Of a DNA stretch of 64,000 nucleotides, positions 10,258 to 21,610 are shown piece after piece (within the stretch, counting starts at the first letter, position 1; every line of letters starts with the position of its first letter). Location: assembly GCA_022559845.1 (NCBI GenBank), contig CM040126.1:49284458-49348457 (forward strand), in the 5' to 3' direction. Origin of the DNA: Amorphophallus konjac. Its lineage: Eukaryota; Streptophyta; Magnoliopsida; Alismatales; Araceae. Made by a program: the position numbers and the translations under genes. The notes under the pieces were generated by a model. That model saw only the letters and a program-made list of their open reading frames with translations. It was not told where the DNA came from and did not search any database.

Positions 10258-12426
10258 TGATGCGGGACGGGACCACGGACACGACAAGCTCGCGATCGTC
10301 CCTTAACGAGGGAAGCGTCGGATGTGCGCGGTTGAGAAACCGGCAATGAGCTAGGGTGGTCGGCTCTCTTTTGCGCCCGGATCGGGTCACGGGACGGCTT
10401 CGCTCTCTCTCGCAGCAGTGATATTATAAATTGAAGGCGAGCTAGGTATCCCTACACATGCTCTCTAGCAGCGGCATATAAAGCATATAAAGAATTAAGC
10501 TAATGCCAAGTGTAAGGGTGAAGGCGATACCTCCACGCTCTCGGCGTGGCGAAGACGGCACCCGGCCAAAGCTCGTACTCCCGGGAACTTAGTACATTAT
10601 GTTTACAGCAGTACAAATAAGCCCACTCCACGCAGGAGGTATAGGGCGACACAAGTGGGCCCGGGAGGACCAAGTTCGGGTTGACGGGCGGTTTCGGACA
10701 ATGTTTCGGCTTCACGCGTACTCGTGCTAGTGGGGGCCCACGTATTGACCGGAGGGGTCGTGTGGGGCCTGATGACTCCTCTGTTGTGGAGACACCTGGA
10801 AAGCGTTCCCCTGGGATGGCGAGCTGTTGGAACGACCGCCGGACGCCGGGCGGCCCTCGACGACGCTCGCTGGGAACTCGGCCACGAACCTGAAAGTTAT
10901 GTTTGCAGGCGCGCGACTCGGAGAAAACTGCTGCTGCGATCAGCCCCGTCGTCGGAATGCGACGAGATTAGCGCCGTTGGAAAGCTGACTCAGAATACTT
11001 CGACGTAGGGGTCTTCAAAAAAAATAATCAGATCTGTATTTCTGATCATGTATTTTACAAGCTTGCTGGAATCTGGCCAGAACTGCAGGGGCAGGTTCTG
11101 ACTTCTCTGAAGATCGACGTTGACCGGGGAGAAGACCTCCGAATCTGGAAATGATTTCTTCAGCAAAGTTGAAGGTCTCTGAGAGAGGAATCCGGGACTA
11201 TTTTTGGTTTTTTGATTGGATAAGAAATGGATTTTCTGGGATGTTTTTACTAGACCTGGGTCGGATCTGGGAAACTGTGGGTAGACTGTTCTTGGGAACT
11301 TGGACGAAATTTGAAAAATACCTAGAGACCTTATCAAAAATTAAGAAAATTCCTGGTGGTAGATATATGTGGACAGAACTCCCAATAAATTTGGGCGACC
11401 CAACAAAAATAAAAAGATGGTTTGAATGGGGTAAACTCAGAGCTGATGAACAGTAAACAGAACCAGGACAGATCTGGAACTTGGACTTGGACGAAAACCA
11501 AAAAATAGCTAAAGGATGAATTTTGACGTGATTTTTTTTGTGGGGATAAGGGTTCTAGAGGGGAACCAACCCTGAAATTTTGAGCTTCAGAAGATGAAGG
11601 GAGTGATAGCAGAAATTCGGAGAAGAGGAACCTGTCCTGAGTGGGCAGAACCACCGAAACCGTTGGCAACGACGCGTCGGCGGCGAGACGATGGCGGCGG
11701 CGATCACCGGAGTTGCTTCAGATGCAGGAGGGGATCAAGGGGGAAGGGATTACACTCTAGAAAGGGGAGAGGGGGTGGAGGAACCAGGGAGAGAGAGGGG
11801 AGGGGTGCAAATCTCCAAGGGGGCAAATGCCTTTTTTTCCTTCATTAATTCATTCAATATGAAAAATACAACCTTATATAGGATGCCAACCAAACTCACC
11901 CTCAGCCCTTGGATCTAGGGGTTTGGATTGAAGGGCTGGGATACAATGTGAATCACACATTTAATACATTAGTTTAATCTAATTTGACCATACTTACTCA
12001 ACCTTGGACTAGATCCATTCAAACACCACCTAACAAGCCTAATAAGGCCAAAAGAGGGGGCGCCCCCTTCATGGGCCTCTCTTGGGCCTAGGCTGGTCCA
12101 AGGGCAGCCAACCCAACCCATTAACTCAAGTCTAGACTTGGGCCTTCCAAGTCTTGGTGGCCCATGAGAGGGAGTGGCCCAATTGGGCCTTAAATGACTA
12201 ATATGGTCCATAAGGGTGGCACTTGGTCCAATATGAACTAGGCTTTCTAATGGACTCTACTAATGGCAATCTAACCTTGGACTTGACATAACAAATGGCC
12301 CATTGGCTTGATATAAGCCTTACAAGGAGCCCAAAAGAAAGAAAATACACAATTACAATCTCATACAAGCCATAACTCACAAATACACTCCACCCGTGTA
12401 ATGAAATCGCCTTTGATGCCCCATCA
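10258..12426 (-). repeat. 3' LTR of element A
   Basis: Nearly identical to 14486-16656, including the TATA-like box (11880-11872) and the GGGGGCGCCCCC palindrome (12056-12067). On the minus strand a purine-rich GGGGAGAAT precedes it, the likely polypurine tract. Confidence 0.92.
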
Positions 12427-12900
12427 ATTCTCCCCGGGTGGGAGGAACTCGACCCCGTCGAGTAGGGGTATGGCTGCTCTGGTACTCCGGCGGATCTGTC
12501 ACCGTGCCAAGTAACGTGGGTATGCTCCACTCCAAATGATCGGCATCTGCTCATTCCATATATACTCGATATGCGCACTGCTATGGCTAAAGGTGGTCAC
12601 TCCGAAGGGGCACTCTCAAAAGGGAGGAAACAGCTCGAAGACTCACTAGGAATCACCGCTGAGTCCCTATAGGTGACTGATCCGGGTATAGAAGTAAAAC
12701 CGATCCCATACTCATCAAGTGAGTCCACTCGCCTCTTACTCGTAAGAGACCGACAACGAACTTGCACAAGACACATGCAGACTCACCATGCGCTGACACA
12801 CGAATGCAAACTACGCAAACAATCGACTCAAAATCACCACACAAACAAACCACATAAAGAAAACACACCGACTCATATATGACCCTAGACACACCTAATG
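12427..12900 (-). pseudogene. Degenerate pol 3' remnant of element A
   Basis: On the minus strand the last part reads PYPYSTGSSSSHPGRI just before the LTR. It matches the tail after the chromodomain in the gypsy element at 29491-37215 and in element B. Upstream similarity is weak. It suggests descent from a chromodomain-bearing Ty3/gypsy element by deletion. Confidence 0.5.
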
Positions 12901-14088
12901 TTAGTCCGACCCGTACATGGGTGACGGCGGACCAGGACACCCGAATATGTGCCATGCATGCATGTTAGGCAACTGGGAATGGATGGCATAGGGAACACCT
13001 ATACGTCGGGTGTGGTTATGCGTGGATGGTCTTTGGAATGTGGGCGACTCGGGTGGTTTAGAAGGGCCGGGTGTAGGTGGGTCGGGGTTGGTGGATGTAG
13101 ATGGACCATCTCGAGGGGAAGGGGCATAAAAGTGGGCTTCCTTGAAGAAGGGGTGTACGGGTGGTAACTCGGGAAGTCTAAAAGTGAAGGGGTCAAAAGG
13201 GTCAAAGAAGGGATGACCCCTTGTGGTGGGTTCCCACAAGTCACAGTCCCACGTGTAGACGGTTTGAAGATGTGGGTAGTCACCTTCTTGAATTGTAACG
13301 GGTGGGACGGGGATCGTAGGCAAGAAGTAGGATTCCTCCCTCGGACAAAAGGGTATGAATTCGGGCTCGTCCGGTAAGGGGAGGAGTAAGAGGATCTCCG
13401 TGGTGACACAACCCCCGGTGCACTCGGATGTAATGGACCCATAGGCCGGATGGGTGAAGCTAAGACTAGCGGGTTGGTCGAAACCTCGGGCCAATAAATG
13501 TGTAAAGGTCAACTGCCGGTCTAACCCTTTAAGCAGGTCGTCCAATGTGTTCACATAGTGACGAGACCGGAAGGTGGTATGAAATGAGTTGCTTGACACT
13601 AGTGGTAATGTGGGGTCCATTGATGGGAAGGGAGGTGGGACCAAGCCATCCTTGAGCCAACTAAGAAGCGGCTCGGCTATGAAAAGCATACCCGTTAGAA
13701 ATACGGGTGGCTCGGGCCTTGGTGGTTCCAAATGAGAGGATTCCGAATCAAATTCGGAAAAAGAGATGGATGACATTGGAACTCTCTCGAGTGGTGAAGG
13801 CCATGGTGTAGGCGGCTGGGAGGTGGATGCTGGTCGAAAGCCACCATACCGAGAGAAGTGTGACTCAAATGGTTCGACCACTAGAGCGACCGTATAGGAT
13901 TCCGCTAGAGAGAATGCATTGCGGATAAGACATTCCAATTGGAAGTGAAGGCGCAAACCTCTCCGGAACTGAAATGCGGCCGTTATGCTCTCCTCTCCCA
14001 AGCCATGTTCCAACCAATACTTATGATATGCCCGAATGTACTCGGACACGGACCTATCACCTTGGACGGGTCGACATGGGTTGGCCAT
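12901..14088 (-). CDS. Element A protein: gag-like N-terminus plus an unrecognised conserved domain
   Basis: An intact 395-codon ORF starts about 400 nt after the primer site. Residues 1 to about 85 look like an LTR-element gag (SVSEYIRAYHKYWLEHGLG, FRRGLRLHFQ). From about residue 125 (PEPPVFLTG) to the end is a stretch I cannot assign to any family. It contains AEPLLSWLKDG, HLLARGFDQPASLSFTHPA, GCVTTEILLLLP, CPREE, RGHPFFDPFDP and a terminal AWHIFGCPGPP. The same stretch recurs in element B (58465-59318) with many silent codon differences. It has no CCHC knuckle, RT or integrase motif. It could be a particle or RNA-packaging protein. The gag call is moderate and the function of the second part is unknown. 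Confidence 0.7.
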   Translation of the reverse strand: MANPCRPVQGDRSVSEYIRAYHKYWLEHGLGEESITAAFQFRRGLRLHFQLECLIRNAFSLAESYTVALVVEPFESHFSRYGGFRPASTSQPPTPWPSPLERVPMSSISFSEFDSESSHLEPPRPEPPVFLTGMLFIAEPLLSWLKDGLVPPPFPSMDPTLPLVSSNSFHTTFRSRHYVNTLDDLLKGLDRQLTFTHLLARGFDQPASLSFTHPAYGSITSECTGGCVTTEILLLLPLPDEPEFIPFCPREESYFLPTIPVPPVTIQEGDYPHLQTVYTWDCDLWEPTTRGHPFFDPFDPFTFRLPELPPVHPFFKEAHFYAPSPRDGPSTSTNPDPPTPGPSKPPESPTFQRPSTHNHTRRIGVPYAIHSQLPNMHAWHIFGCPGPPSPMYGSD

Positions 14089-14468
14089 AGTTGCCTAAAT
14101 ACGGGAATGGATCCCTAGGAATGGATATGCAAGGCCATTTGGGCAAGACACTAGACACGACCCTAAGTAATGCAAAGTTGGAATGCATGCACACTAAGGA
14201 CCCTAGACGTAAACCAAGACTCGGTACGTGGCGGAGGTAATTGATCCGAAGATCACTCGCGCAAATGTGCGGCCTTCCCGATAGGCGTAGCCTAACGTTC
14301 GGACAACACCTTTTGATATACCGAGTAAAGGGATGTATGCGACCCAAAAATGACTCTTTTTGTTGTTTTGAAAATATGATGATCCTAGACTCGACTTAAA
14401 CCGACTAATGACTAGACGTAAATGACACTCTTCTTTTTTTTTTGACTTTAGACACCCTAGACTCAACC

Positions 14469-14482
14469 TGGCTCTGATACCA
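14469..14482 (-). other. Primer binding site of element A (initiator tRNA-Met)
   Basis: The minus strand reads TGGTATCAGAGCCA three bases after the 5' LTR end. It sets the element's direction. Confidence 0.88.
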
Positions 14483-14485
14483 AAT

Positions 14486-16656
14486 TGATGCGGGACGGGA
14501 CCACGGACACGACAAGCTCGCGATCGTCCCTTAACGAGGGAAGCGTCGGATGTGCGCGGTTGAGAAACCGGCAATGAGCTAGGGTGGTCGGCTCTCTTTT
14601 GCGCCCGGATCGGGTCACGGGACGGCTTCGCTCTCTCTCGCAGCAGTGATATTATAAATTGAAGGCGAGCTAGGTATCCCTACACATGCTCTCTAGCAGC
14701 GGCATATAAAGCATATAAAGAATTAAGCTAATGCCAAGTGTAAGGGTGAAGGCGATACCTCCACGCTCTCGGCGTGGCGAAGACGGCACCCGGCCAAAGC
14801 TCGTACTCCCGGGAACTTAGTACATTATGTTTACAGCAGTACAAATAAGCCCACTCCACGCAGGGAGGTATAGAGCGACACAAGTGGGCCCGGGAGGACC
14901 AAGTTCGGGTTGACGGGCGGTTTCGGGTAATGCTTCGGCTTCACGCGTACTCGTGCTAGTGGGGGCCCACGTATTGATCGGAGGGGTCGTGTGGGGCCTG
15001 ATGACTCCTCTGTTGTGGAGACACCTGGAAAGCGTTCCCCTGGGATGGCGAGCTGCTGGAACGACCGTCGGACGCCGGGCGGCCCTCGGACGACGCTCGC
15101 TGGGAACTCGGCCACGAACCTGAAAGTTATGTTTGCAGGCGCGCGACTCGGAGAAAACTGCTGCTGCGATCAGCCCCGTCGTCGGAATGCGACGAGATTA
15201 GCGCCGTTGGAAAGCTGACTCAGAATACTTCGACGTAGGGGTCTTCAAAAAAAATAATCAGATCTGTATTTCTGATCATGTATTTTACAAGCTTGCTGTA
15301 ATCTGGCCAGAACTGCAGGGGCAGGTTCTGACTTCTCTGAAGATCGACGTTGACCGGGGAGAAGACCTCCGAATCTGGAAATGATTTCTTCAGCAAAGTT
15401 GAAGGTCTCTGAGAGAGGAATCCGGGACTATTTTTGGTTTTTTGATTGGATAAGAAATGGATTTTCTGGGATGTTTTTACTAGACCTGGGTCGGATCTGG
15501 GAAACTGTGGGTAGACTGTTCTTGGGAACTTGGACGAAATTTGAAAAATACCTAGAGACCTTATCAAAAATTAAGAAAATTCTTGGTAGTAGATATATGT
15601 GGACAGAACTCCCAATAAATTTGGGCGACCCAACAAAAATAAAAAGATGGTTTGAATGGGGTAAACTCAGAGCTGATGAACAGTAAACAGAAACAGGACA
15701 GATCTGGAACTTGGACTTGGACGAAAACCAAAAAATAGCTAAAGGATGAATTTTGACGTGATTTTTTTTGTGGGGATAAGGGTTCTAGAGGGGAACCAAC
15801 CCTGAAATTTTGAGCTTCAGAAGATGAAGGGAGTGATAGCAGAAATTCGGAGAAGAGGAACCTGTCCTGAGTGGGCAGAACCACCGAAACCGTTGGCAAC
15901 GACGCGTCGGCGGCGAGACGATGGCGACGGCGATCACCGGAGTTGCTTCAGATGCTGGAGGGGATCAAGGGGGAAGGGATTACACTCTAGAAAGGGGAGA
16001 GGGGGTGGAGGAACCAGGGAGAGAGAGGGGAGGGGCGCAAATCTCCAAGGGGGCAAATGCCTTTTTTTCCTTCATTAATTCATTCAATATGAAAAATACA
16101 ACCTTATATAGGATGCCAACCAAACTCACCCTCAGCCCTTGGATCTAGGGGTTTGGATTGAAGGGCTGGGATACAATGTGAATCACACATTTAATACATT
16201 AGTTTAATCTAATTTGACCATACTTATTCAACCTTGGACTAGATCCATTCAAACACCACCTAACAAGCCTAATAAGGCCAAAAGAGGGGGCGCCCCCTTC
16301 ATGGGCCTCTCTTGGGCCTAGGCTGGTCCAAGGGCAGCCAACCCAACCCATTAACTCAAGTCTAGACTTGGGCCTTCCAAGTCTTGGTGGCCCATGAGAG
16401 GGAGTGGCCCAATTGGGCCTTAAATGACTAATATGGTCCATAAGGGTGGCACTTGGTCCAATATGAACTAGGCTTTCTAATGGACTCTACTAATGGCAAT
16501 CTAACATTGGACTTGACATAACAAATGGCCCATTGGCTTGATATAAGCCTTACAAGGAGCCCAAAAGAAAGAAAATACACAATTACAATCTCATACAAGC
16601 CATAACTCACAAATACACTCCACCCGTGTAATGAAATCGCCTTTGATGCCCCATCA
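14486..16656 (-). repeat. 5' LTR of element A
   Basis: On the minus strand it begins TGATGGGGCATC and ends GTCCCGCATCA. A TATA-like TATATAAGG lies at 16110-16102. The perfect palindrome GGGGGCGCCCCC is at 16286-16297, about 180 bp upstream in U3. GC-rich leader sequence follows. Confidence 0.92.
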
Positions 16657-18121
16657 CAAATACATGTTTGAATGTGTTCAATGATGTAATTTTATGTGAA
16701 CTAGTTCAAAGAGTTAATGCTTGATGCAAAGATTTTGATTCTCAACTAACCACTTGCTTTTTCATGTTTTCAGGATGAAAATACATGGTTAATCTACATG
16801 GGATTATGGTAACATCTAATCACTTTTATTCCCTTGGATTCATGGTGGTTTAAAGTCTTTTTATAGCCCTTTCTAGCATGGGTCGACCCATAGGGTCGAC
16901 CCCTAAGTGTTCTGGACCGGACAGAACACTCCATTTTGACCCTGTGTGCAGGGGTCGACCCATGGGGTCGACCCACACTGCATGGGTCGACCCAATGGGT
17001 CAACCCCTGGGTTTCTGGGCTATTTCTGTGGTCGGGCCGCCCTCTGGATGCCCAAGGGTCGACCCATTCCGGCACGGGATTCTCGGGAGCATCCGAAACC
17101 CAATGAAATCATGTCTAAACTTTACCAAACTACCCCCCAATGGTTTCTAATGTTATTAGGGGGTTTCTAACATGTATTGGGAGGGTTTTATGTGTCTTTT
17201 GTCCACTCCTCTATATATATGAATGTGAACTCCGAATTTGGGAGAAGAGAAGCCCTAATGCATTTTGTTCTATCTTGTAGGTGGAGAAAAGGGGCAAAGC
17301 AACCAAGGAGCTCTTGAGGAAGGGTTATCATCTACATCCATGAAGATTTGGAGCTCGTGGTAAAAGAAGAAAAGAAGCGTCTCGAAGAGAGGAACAAGAG
17401 GATGCCAAAATCGCCATCATCCGACAACGAACCAAGAGGAACCGAAAGAATCGAAGAAGGGGGAGCTCTCTACATGCTATATCTTCTTCATTTCAGTCTT
17501 TAGACTTTGTTTGGGATTCATTGTATCTATTTGTTTAGGCTTCATACATTTCTGAAAGAATATTGTGTGTGGGTGTTCGGAGAAAGGGGTTCTCCGAGTA
17601 GTTTGTGTTGACGCATGTGCGTCGTGTGGTGCGGAGCATATCCGCGTGTGTGCTTAGGCATATTGTGGGGTGTGTTCCCCGTGTGTGGTTGGGAGTTTAC
17701 TCCCGTGTGATTGTGTAGGCTTCGCCCTACGTGTGTGTGTTGGAGCATGGCTCCGTGTGTGTGTGGGGATTTATCCCCGGGCTATTTTATACAGCAGTGA
17801 AGCCTCACCGGTTCGGTGAGGGGTGGACGTAGGGAGCCCATCGTGGTCCCGAACCACCTTAAAAATCCTCGTGCATTGTGGCTTGCATTGTGGTTTGTGT
17901 TGTGGTGGTTTGCTTTATTGTTCATATCTAATTATCCGTTCGAGTGAGTACGGTGAGATTGAGAGAATCAAGTCTATTCCAATTAGTTTAAATTCCTCAC
18001 TCTTGCTAATCTTGCTAATTCCGCGGTGCGCTAGTAAATAGTTTTAATTGGACATAATTTTAGTAGAGGGTTCTATTCACCCCCCCTCTAGAACCGTGTT
18101 CCTGCACTACGGGACCCAACA
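16657..18121 (+). repeat. 3' LTR of the copia-type element, right piece
   Basis: It resumes after element A with the duplicated CAAAT (16657-16661) and matches the rest of the 5' LTR, ending GGGACCCAACA. Its U3 palindrome cluster (16878-17065) has six perfect GGGTCGACCC sites and one degenerate one, against four in the 5' LTR. The hairpin array is repeated at 17577-17821. Confidence 0.93.
17577..17821 (+). other. Hairpin array, 3' LTR copy
   Basis: All nine stem-loops of 4754-4998 are present with intact stems. Differences from the first copy lie in linkers or in one loop (GGAGC-ATG-GCTCC here). Confidence 0.7.
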
Positions 18122-18134
18122 GATTGCAGGATCG

Positions 18135-18135
<1 letters not shown>

Positions 18136-18182
<47 letters not shown>
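18136..18182 (+). repeat. (TG)n microsatellite
   Basis: About 23 TG dinucleotides starting 10 bp after the target duplication of the copia-type element, followed by a G-rich run. Confidence 0.95.
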
Positions 18183-18183
<1 letters not shown>

Positions 18184-19195
18184 GTGGGGGTGGGGGGAGG
18201 GGGGTGTTGTACAGGCCGAGTTCTACTGAATCCGTCCAGAATCGGCCCGCATCGACTGGAATTGGGCAGGAATCGCCCAGATCAGTCAATCCACAGCTGA
18301 TTCACTTTGATCTGTGCCGATTCCCTTTGCTTTTGTTTTTCTCCAAGCCCAGGTAATATGACTATAATAGCCCTTCCAAATAATTTTTCAGCCAAGAGCC
18401 CCCCAACCTTGACCCCCCCCCCCTCAAACAACTTGACTGCATAGGTCAATCCATGATGTGAGGTCGGGTCAAAGGTAGATCAGGCTCCACACACTCCTTC
18501 GAGACTGCCCTTAATTCATCATGTTCAACTGTTGTGGAAAGTCAATTACTAGTGTTTTAATCATTTTTACCACTCTTTACAACATAAGTGCATTACATGT
18601 AGTATTTTTAATCATCCTTTTTGTCCAAATACATGTTTCTTGACTTTATGTTCTATGATTTTTTCTGGTTTTTTTATTGACTTTTTGTTAAATTTTTAAC
18701 CAGTGCGATCGAGGATCAGCCTGTGTTCATGTGAATCTGCCAATCCCATCAATCCAATCGGATCCAGATCGGGATCAGCCATGCCCAATACAGGGACCCA
18801 ATCCTAGTCCGCAATCCGTGGTCCCATTTGAGCTACCGTTGTGTGAGTACATTGCCCACTCAACTGCTTTATAATGACATTCAAGTTTACTACTACCTAG
18901 CTCAATTGCCACTCTTTCCCCCCAAAATGTGGCAAGCATACCATAAATCAAATAAATAATATAAGTAAACTATATAACTTGGCACCCTATCAAAAAAGAA
19001 AAAGAAAAAGAAGTCGTACCCAGAAGGCCCTACACTGGCACACAAAAGACAGAACAAAAATATAGAAAAATACTCTACCCAAAACAAATAGGATGTAGCT
19101 CCCTCATTATCTCTACCCCAAGCCTGCATTCTCCCAAAAATTCCAGGATCAATACTCTCAAATGCCTCATCTCATGCTTTGGTTTCAAGCATGCT
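18183..19195. other. Unassigned intronic sequence
   Basis: Two moderately GC-rich segments (18209-18345 and 18705-18835) with repeated GATC/CAATCC/CGATT words flank an AT-rich core. They may be the ends of an old transposon, but no matching inverted repeats or target duplication could be fixed. No gene is seen. Confidence 0.3.
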
Positions 19196-19199
19196 AGCC

Positions 19200-19285
19200 A
19201 ACTTCAGAATGTCCTTTGAAACCTTTCAAAATACTTCAAGGCAACTTCAGAATGTCCTTTGAAACCTTTCAAGATACTTCAAGGC
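19200..19285 (+). repeat. Two-copy 43-bp tandem repeat
   Basis: The unit starting AACTTCAGAATGTCC occurs at 19200-19242 and 19243-19285, with one difference seen. Confidence 0.8.
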
Positions 19286-19451
19286 TTCTGTCTGACCAAA
19301 TCCTCCAAACAGCAGTATACCACACCTTTATGCATGTCCCGAATGTCATCCTCAATCTCACCTCAGAAAGAGCTCCTCCATGTATTCTTAAACAATCTTG
19401 GACATTGTCGCACATCAAACACCATATCCATGCTCCAAGTAGACCAGACAC
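19269..19451 (-). pseudogene. Possible LINE C-terminal remnant
   Basis: The minus-strand reading LRMTFGTCIKVWYTAVWRIW resembles the Trp-rich C-terminal segment after RT in plant L1-type LINEs. There is no RT motif, and the surrounding 19.5-21.2 kb is AT-rich and full of stops. A weak call. Confidence 0.25.
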
Positions 19452-21343
19452 AACAAGAAAAAATGATTTGAAGATTCCACATCATACATGACGTGGGGGG
19501 AGACCATGGGGGCATGTTCTAAATGAAACTAGCCAACTTATTGCATGTGCATAACTAGAGTTTTCACATCATAAGGATCTTGACGTTTTGCAATCTTTCA
19601 GACCATAATACCATCTGATGAACAGCACCTAATACTAGTATTCACAATAAATAGACTGGTTCATCTGACAAAGAATTTTTCTCTTATGCCCCAATGCCAC
19701 ACCGAACTACCTCCAATTCTGGAGAAAGGGGTCAAAACATGGTCAATAGCTCTACCTTAAGATCTCGTGAATTTAAGGCTCCAACTCCTGCCCACAACAA
19801 AAAAAATCAAACTGAACCACCACCAGGGTTTCCTACTCATAGAGAATATATAAATTATATATAAATAGAAGAAACGGAAGCTTCCCCACTGCAAACATCC
19901 TTCCAATGTTTCACCTAGTTTTCATTCCCCATTACCATCCTCATATTGATGTGGAGGCATCAACATCTCACCAGATTTAAGCATGATAAATATTACTTGG
20001 TAGGACACCACATATCATACCCTACTCTCCTCCTCTCCCAATGATACTTTTCTTTAATCACTATCCCCCATAGATTGCCTCTAGCTTATCAAGCTTCTAC
20101 AACTGCTAACAAGATACAACCCCATCCGGTAGCATATTTTGGCCTCTTCCATCTCCTGTTAGGAAAATCAACCCTAGATAAAATCCGAGATGTGTTGCAT
20201 CACCTTAAGCAAGTTCATAAAGACAAAAGTAAATCCAAGTTATAAAGTACCATCTTGCAAGATACGGCTATACTCCTGTAAGAAAGGAGCATGTTCTTCC
20301 ACCCTGCCAACCTTCTTTAAGATCATGCATGGTCACCACCTAGCCTATGCATCTAATAACCCTGCTACTCAAAAAAAGATCATCATGCATAATTGGAAAT
20401 GAAAAAAAATTGCACTAAAAAAACATGCACCATTGGATGCAACCCAAAATCCATCCCTATCAACAATCATGCCCTTCCTAAAGTTGACTCTCAAACTTAG
20501 TCACCTTTTCCACTAAGTCCAATAGCTGTTTGTCAATTTGAGCACAATGAGCTCCAAAGGATACCCACACAAGAAGGAGATGATCTCCCATCTATATGTT
20601 CACCATGAAGGGGATAAGCAAGCACAAAAGTCAACTTAAGCAATCTCCACCATGAAGACAAAAGTGGATCCTTCTTTGCTACTTTGACCAGCATTTTCTT
20701 AAGGAAAATCAATAAATGAAGAAGTTTTGCTTACCTTGCTGCTTAACCAAATGATATTAACTCGTCAACCTGCCGTGAATGATCTAACTACAGACTAATT
20801 ATCTTCAACCAATCCAAATCACAATAATTGAAAAATGGGTAGAATTTCACCTGCATCAGAACTATCAATGCTGACCTAAAATCTTGGGTTAAAGCCATAA
20901 GGACCTTGACTCACGACCAGATTATTATCTTAAAGAAGCACATGTTCTACATGGTTCAAAATGTTAGTATAAAAGCATACACCACTTCTACCTCGAATTA
21001 CAAATGCCAAAAGTTAGATAATCACCAGAGCAATACAAGCAGTTTGATAGTATATGGGTGGAACGACTAGTTCAGTAATTGGAAACCATGTCTAAGTCAT
21101 CAAGTTCAAGTGGATAAGAAAGTATTATACGAACATCCCACAACAAAATCAAGGACAAGTTATTTTGAGACCTATCAATTGTAAACACTACCCAAATTAA
21201 ACCCCCAAATACAAGTCACGGTTTCAGTAGACCACCCATGATAAGGAACATCACAGACATATCGACCTAATAAAAGAAGTGGGCAAAAGAAAAGGGCAAA
21301 ATTGGCTTTAGCCAACACGACATCCAAAGGCAGGACTCAATAC
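19452..21343. other. Rest of MAK16 intron 2, no gene seen
   Basis: AT-rich intronic sequence. Short open frames have no recognisable domain. Parts may be decayed LINE sequence. Confidence 0.5.
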
Positions 21344-21453
21344 CTTCATGATCTCGAATTGTGGCGTATCGGCTGTTAGCAAGAGGGCATGAGCTCCGGT
21401 TGCATATCCCAGTGACATTATACGGATTTCTACAGAAATTCCCAGTGGTGATC
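21344..21453 (-). CDS. MAK16: MAK16 exon 2
   Basis: This exon follows a CTGCAG acceptor and begins [20 protein letters not shown], then [17 protein letters not shown]. It holds the conserved Cys-rich segment of MAK16 (FCRN, [11 protein letters not shown]) that may bind metal or RNA. It ends at 21344 before GTATTG; the split Gly codon (G|GA) is completed by exon 3 at 3002, about 18.3 kb away. The 110-nt length keeps phase. Past the donor the reading frame is intronic and loses similarity to the family. Confidence 0.93.
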
Positions 21454-21610
21454 CTGCAGACAACAACCAACATCAGATAACAAAAGCAACCAACACATTT
21501 AGATGACGAAGAAGCACCTCCATGAGTGCTCAGCCTTTTTTTTGGTCCCCTCATTTAAAAACATCAGATACTGACGGGAGAAGAAGACAGATAAGCGTGG
21601 TGAAGTTTAC

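Larger units (their letters stand above)
10258..16656 (-). mobile_element. Element A: non-autonomous LTR retrotransposon nested in the copia-type 3' LTR
   Basis: LTRs of 2169 and 2171 bp (10258-12426 and 14486-16656) enclose a 2059-bp interior, flanked by a perfect CAAAT target duplication (10253-10257, 16657-16661). The primer site next to the right LTR reads in reverse, so the element runs on the minus strand. The interior holds one 395-codon ORF and a remnant of the pol 3' end; RT, RNase H and integrase core are absent. The LTRs differ at roughly 20 positions by eye, so insertion is recent. The protein and leader resemble element B at 55493-62049. Confidence 0.93.
3665..18121 (+). mobile_element. 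Gag-only Ty1/copia-type LTR retrotransposon (TR-GAG/LARD class), split by a nested element
   Basis: Two long LTRs starting TGTTGCATCCCC and ending GGGACCCAACA bound the element. A perfect 5-bp target duplication GATTG flanks it at 3660-3664 and 18122-18126. Without the nested 6.4 kb insertion (10258-16656 plus its duplicated CAAAT) the element is about 8.05 kb. The internal region has a decayed initiator-Met primer site, a gag-like ORF with several CCHC knuckles, about 2.3 kb without coding capacity, and a polypurine tract. No protease, integrase, RT or RNase H was found, so it would have needed enzymes from another element. It sits antisense inside MAK16 intron 2. Confidence 0.93.
3003..21343 (-). 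other. MAK16: MAK16 intron 2, about 18.3 kb, filled by nested retrotransposons
   Basis: The interval is bounded by a GT donor at 21343-21342 and an AG acceptor at 3004-3003 on the minus strand, with exon phases that match across it. It holds the copia-type element at 3665-18121 and the element nested in that, together 14.46 kb including target duplication. It also has a GT microsatellite, possible LINE debris and unassigned AT-rich sequence. Removing the retrotransposon block leaves about 3.9 kb. Splicing across the whole interval is inferred, not observed. Confidence 0.8.

Noticed and set aside
10681..11918. Several ORFs of 70-115 codons repeated at 14831-16148
   Set aside because: They lie in the LTRs of element A, occur in both copies with length-changing differences, and have no domain.
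14469..14482. tRNA gene suggested by initiator-Met sequence next to the LTR
   Set aside because: Only the 3' tRNA complement is present, as expected of a primer binding site; no cloverleaf. The same holds for the other primer sites.
18200..18840. Transposon ends in the GATC-rich segments
   Set aside because: No matching terminal inverted repeats or target duplication could be found by eye.
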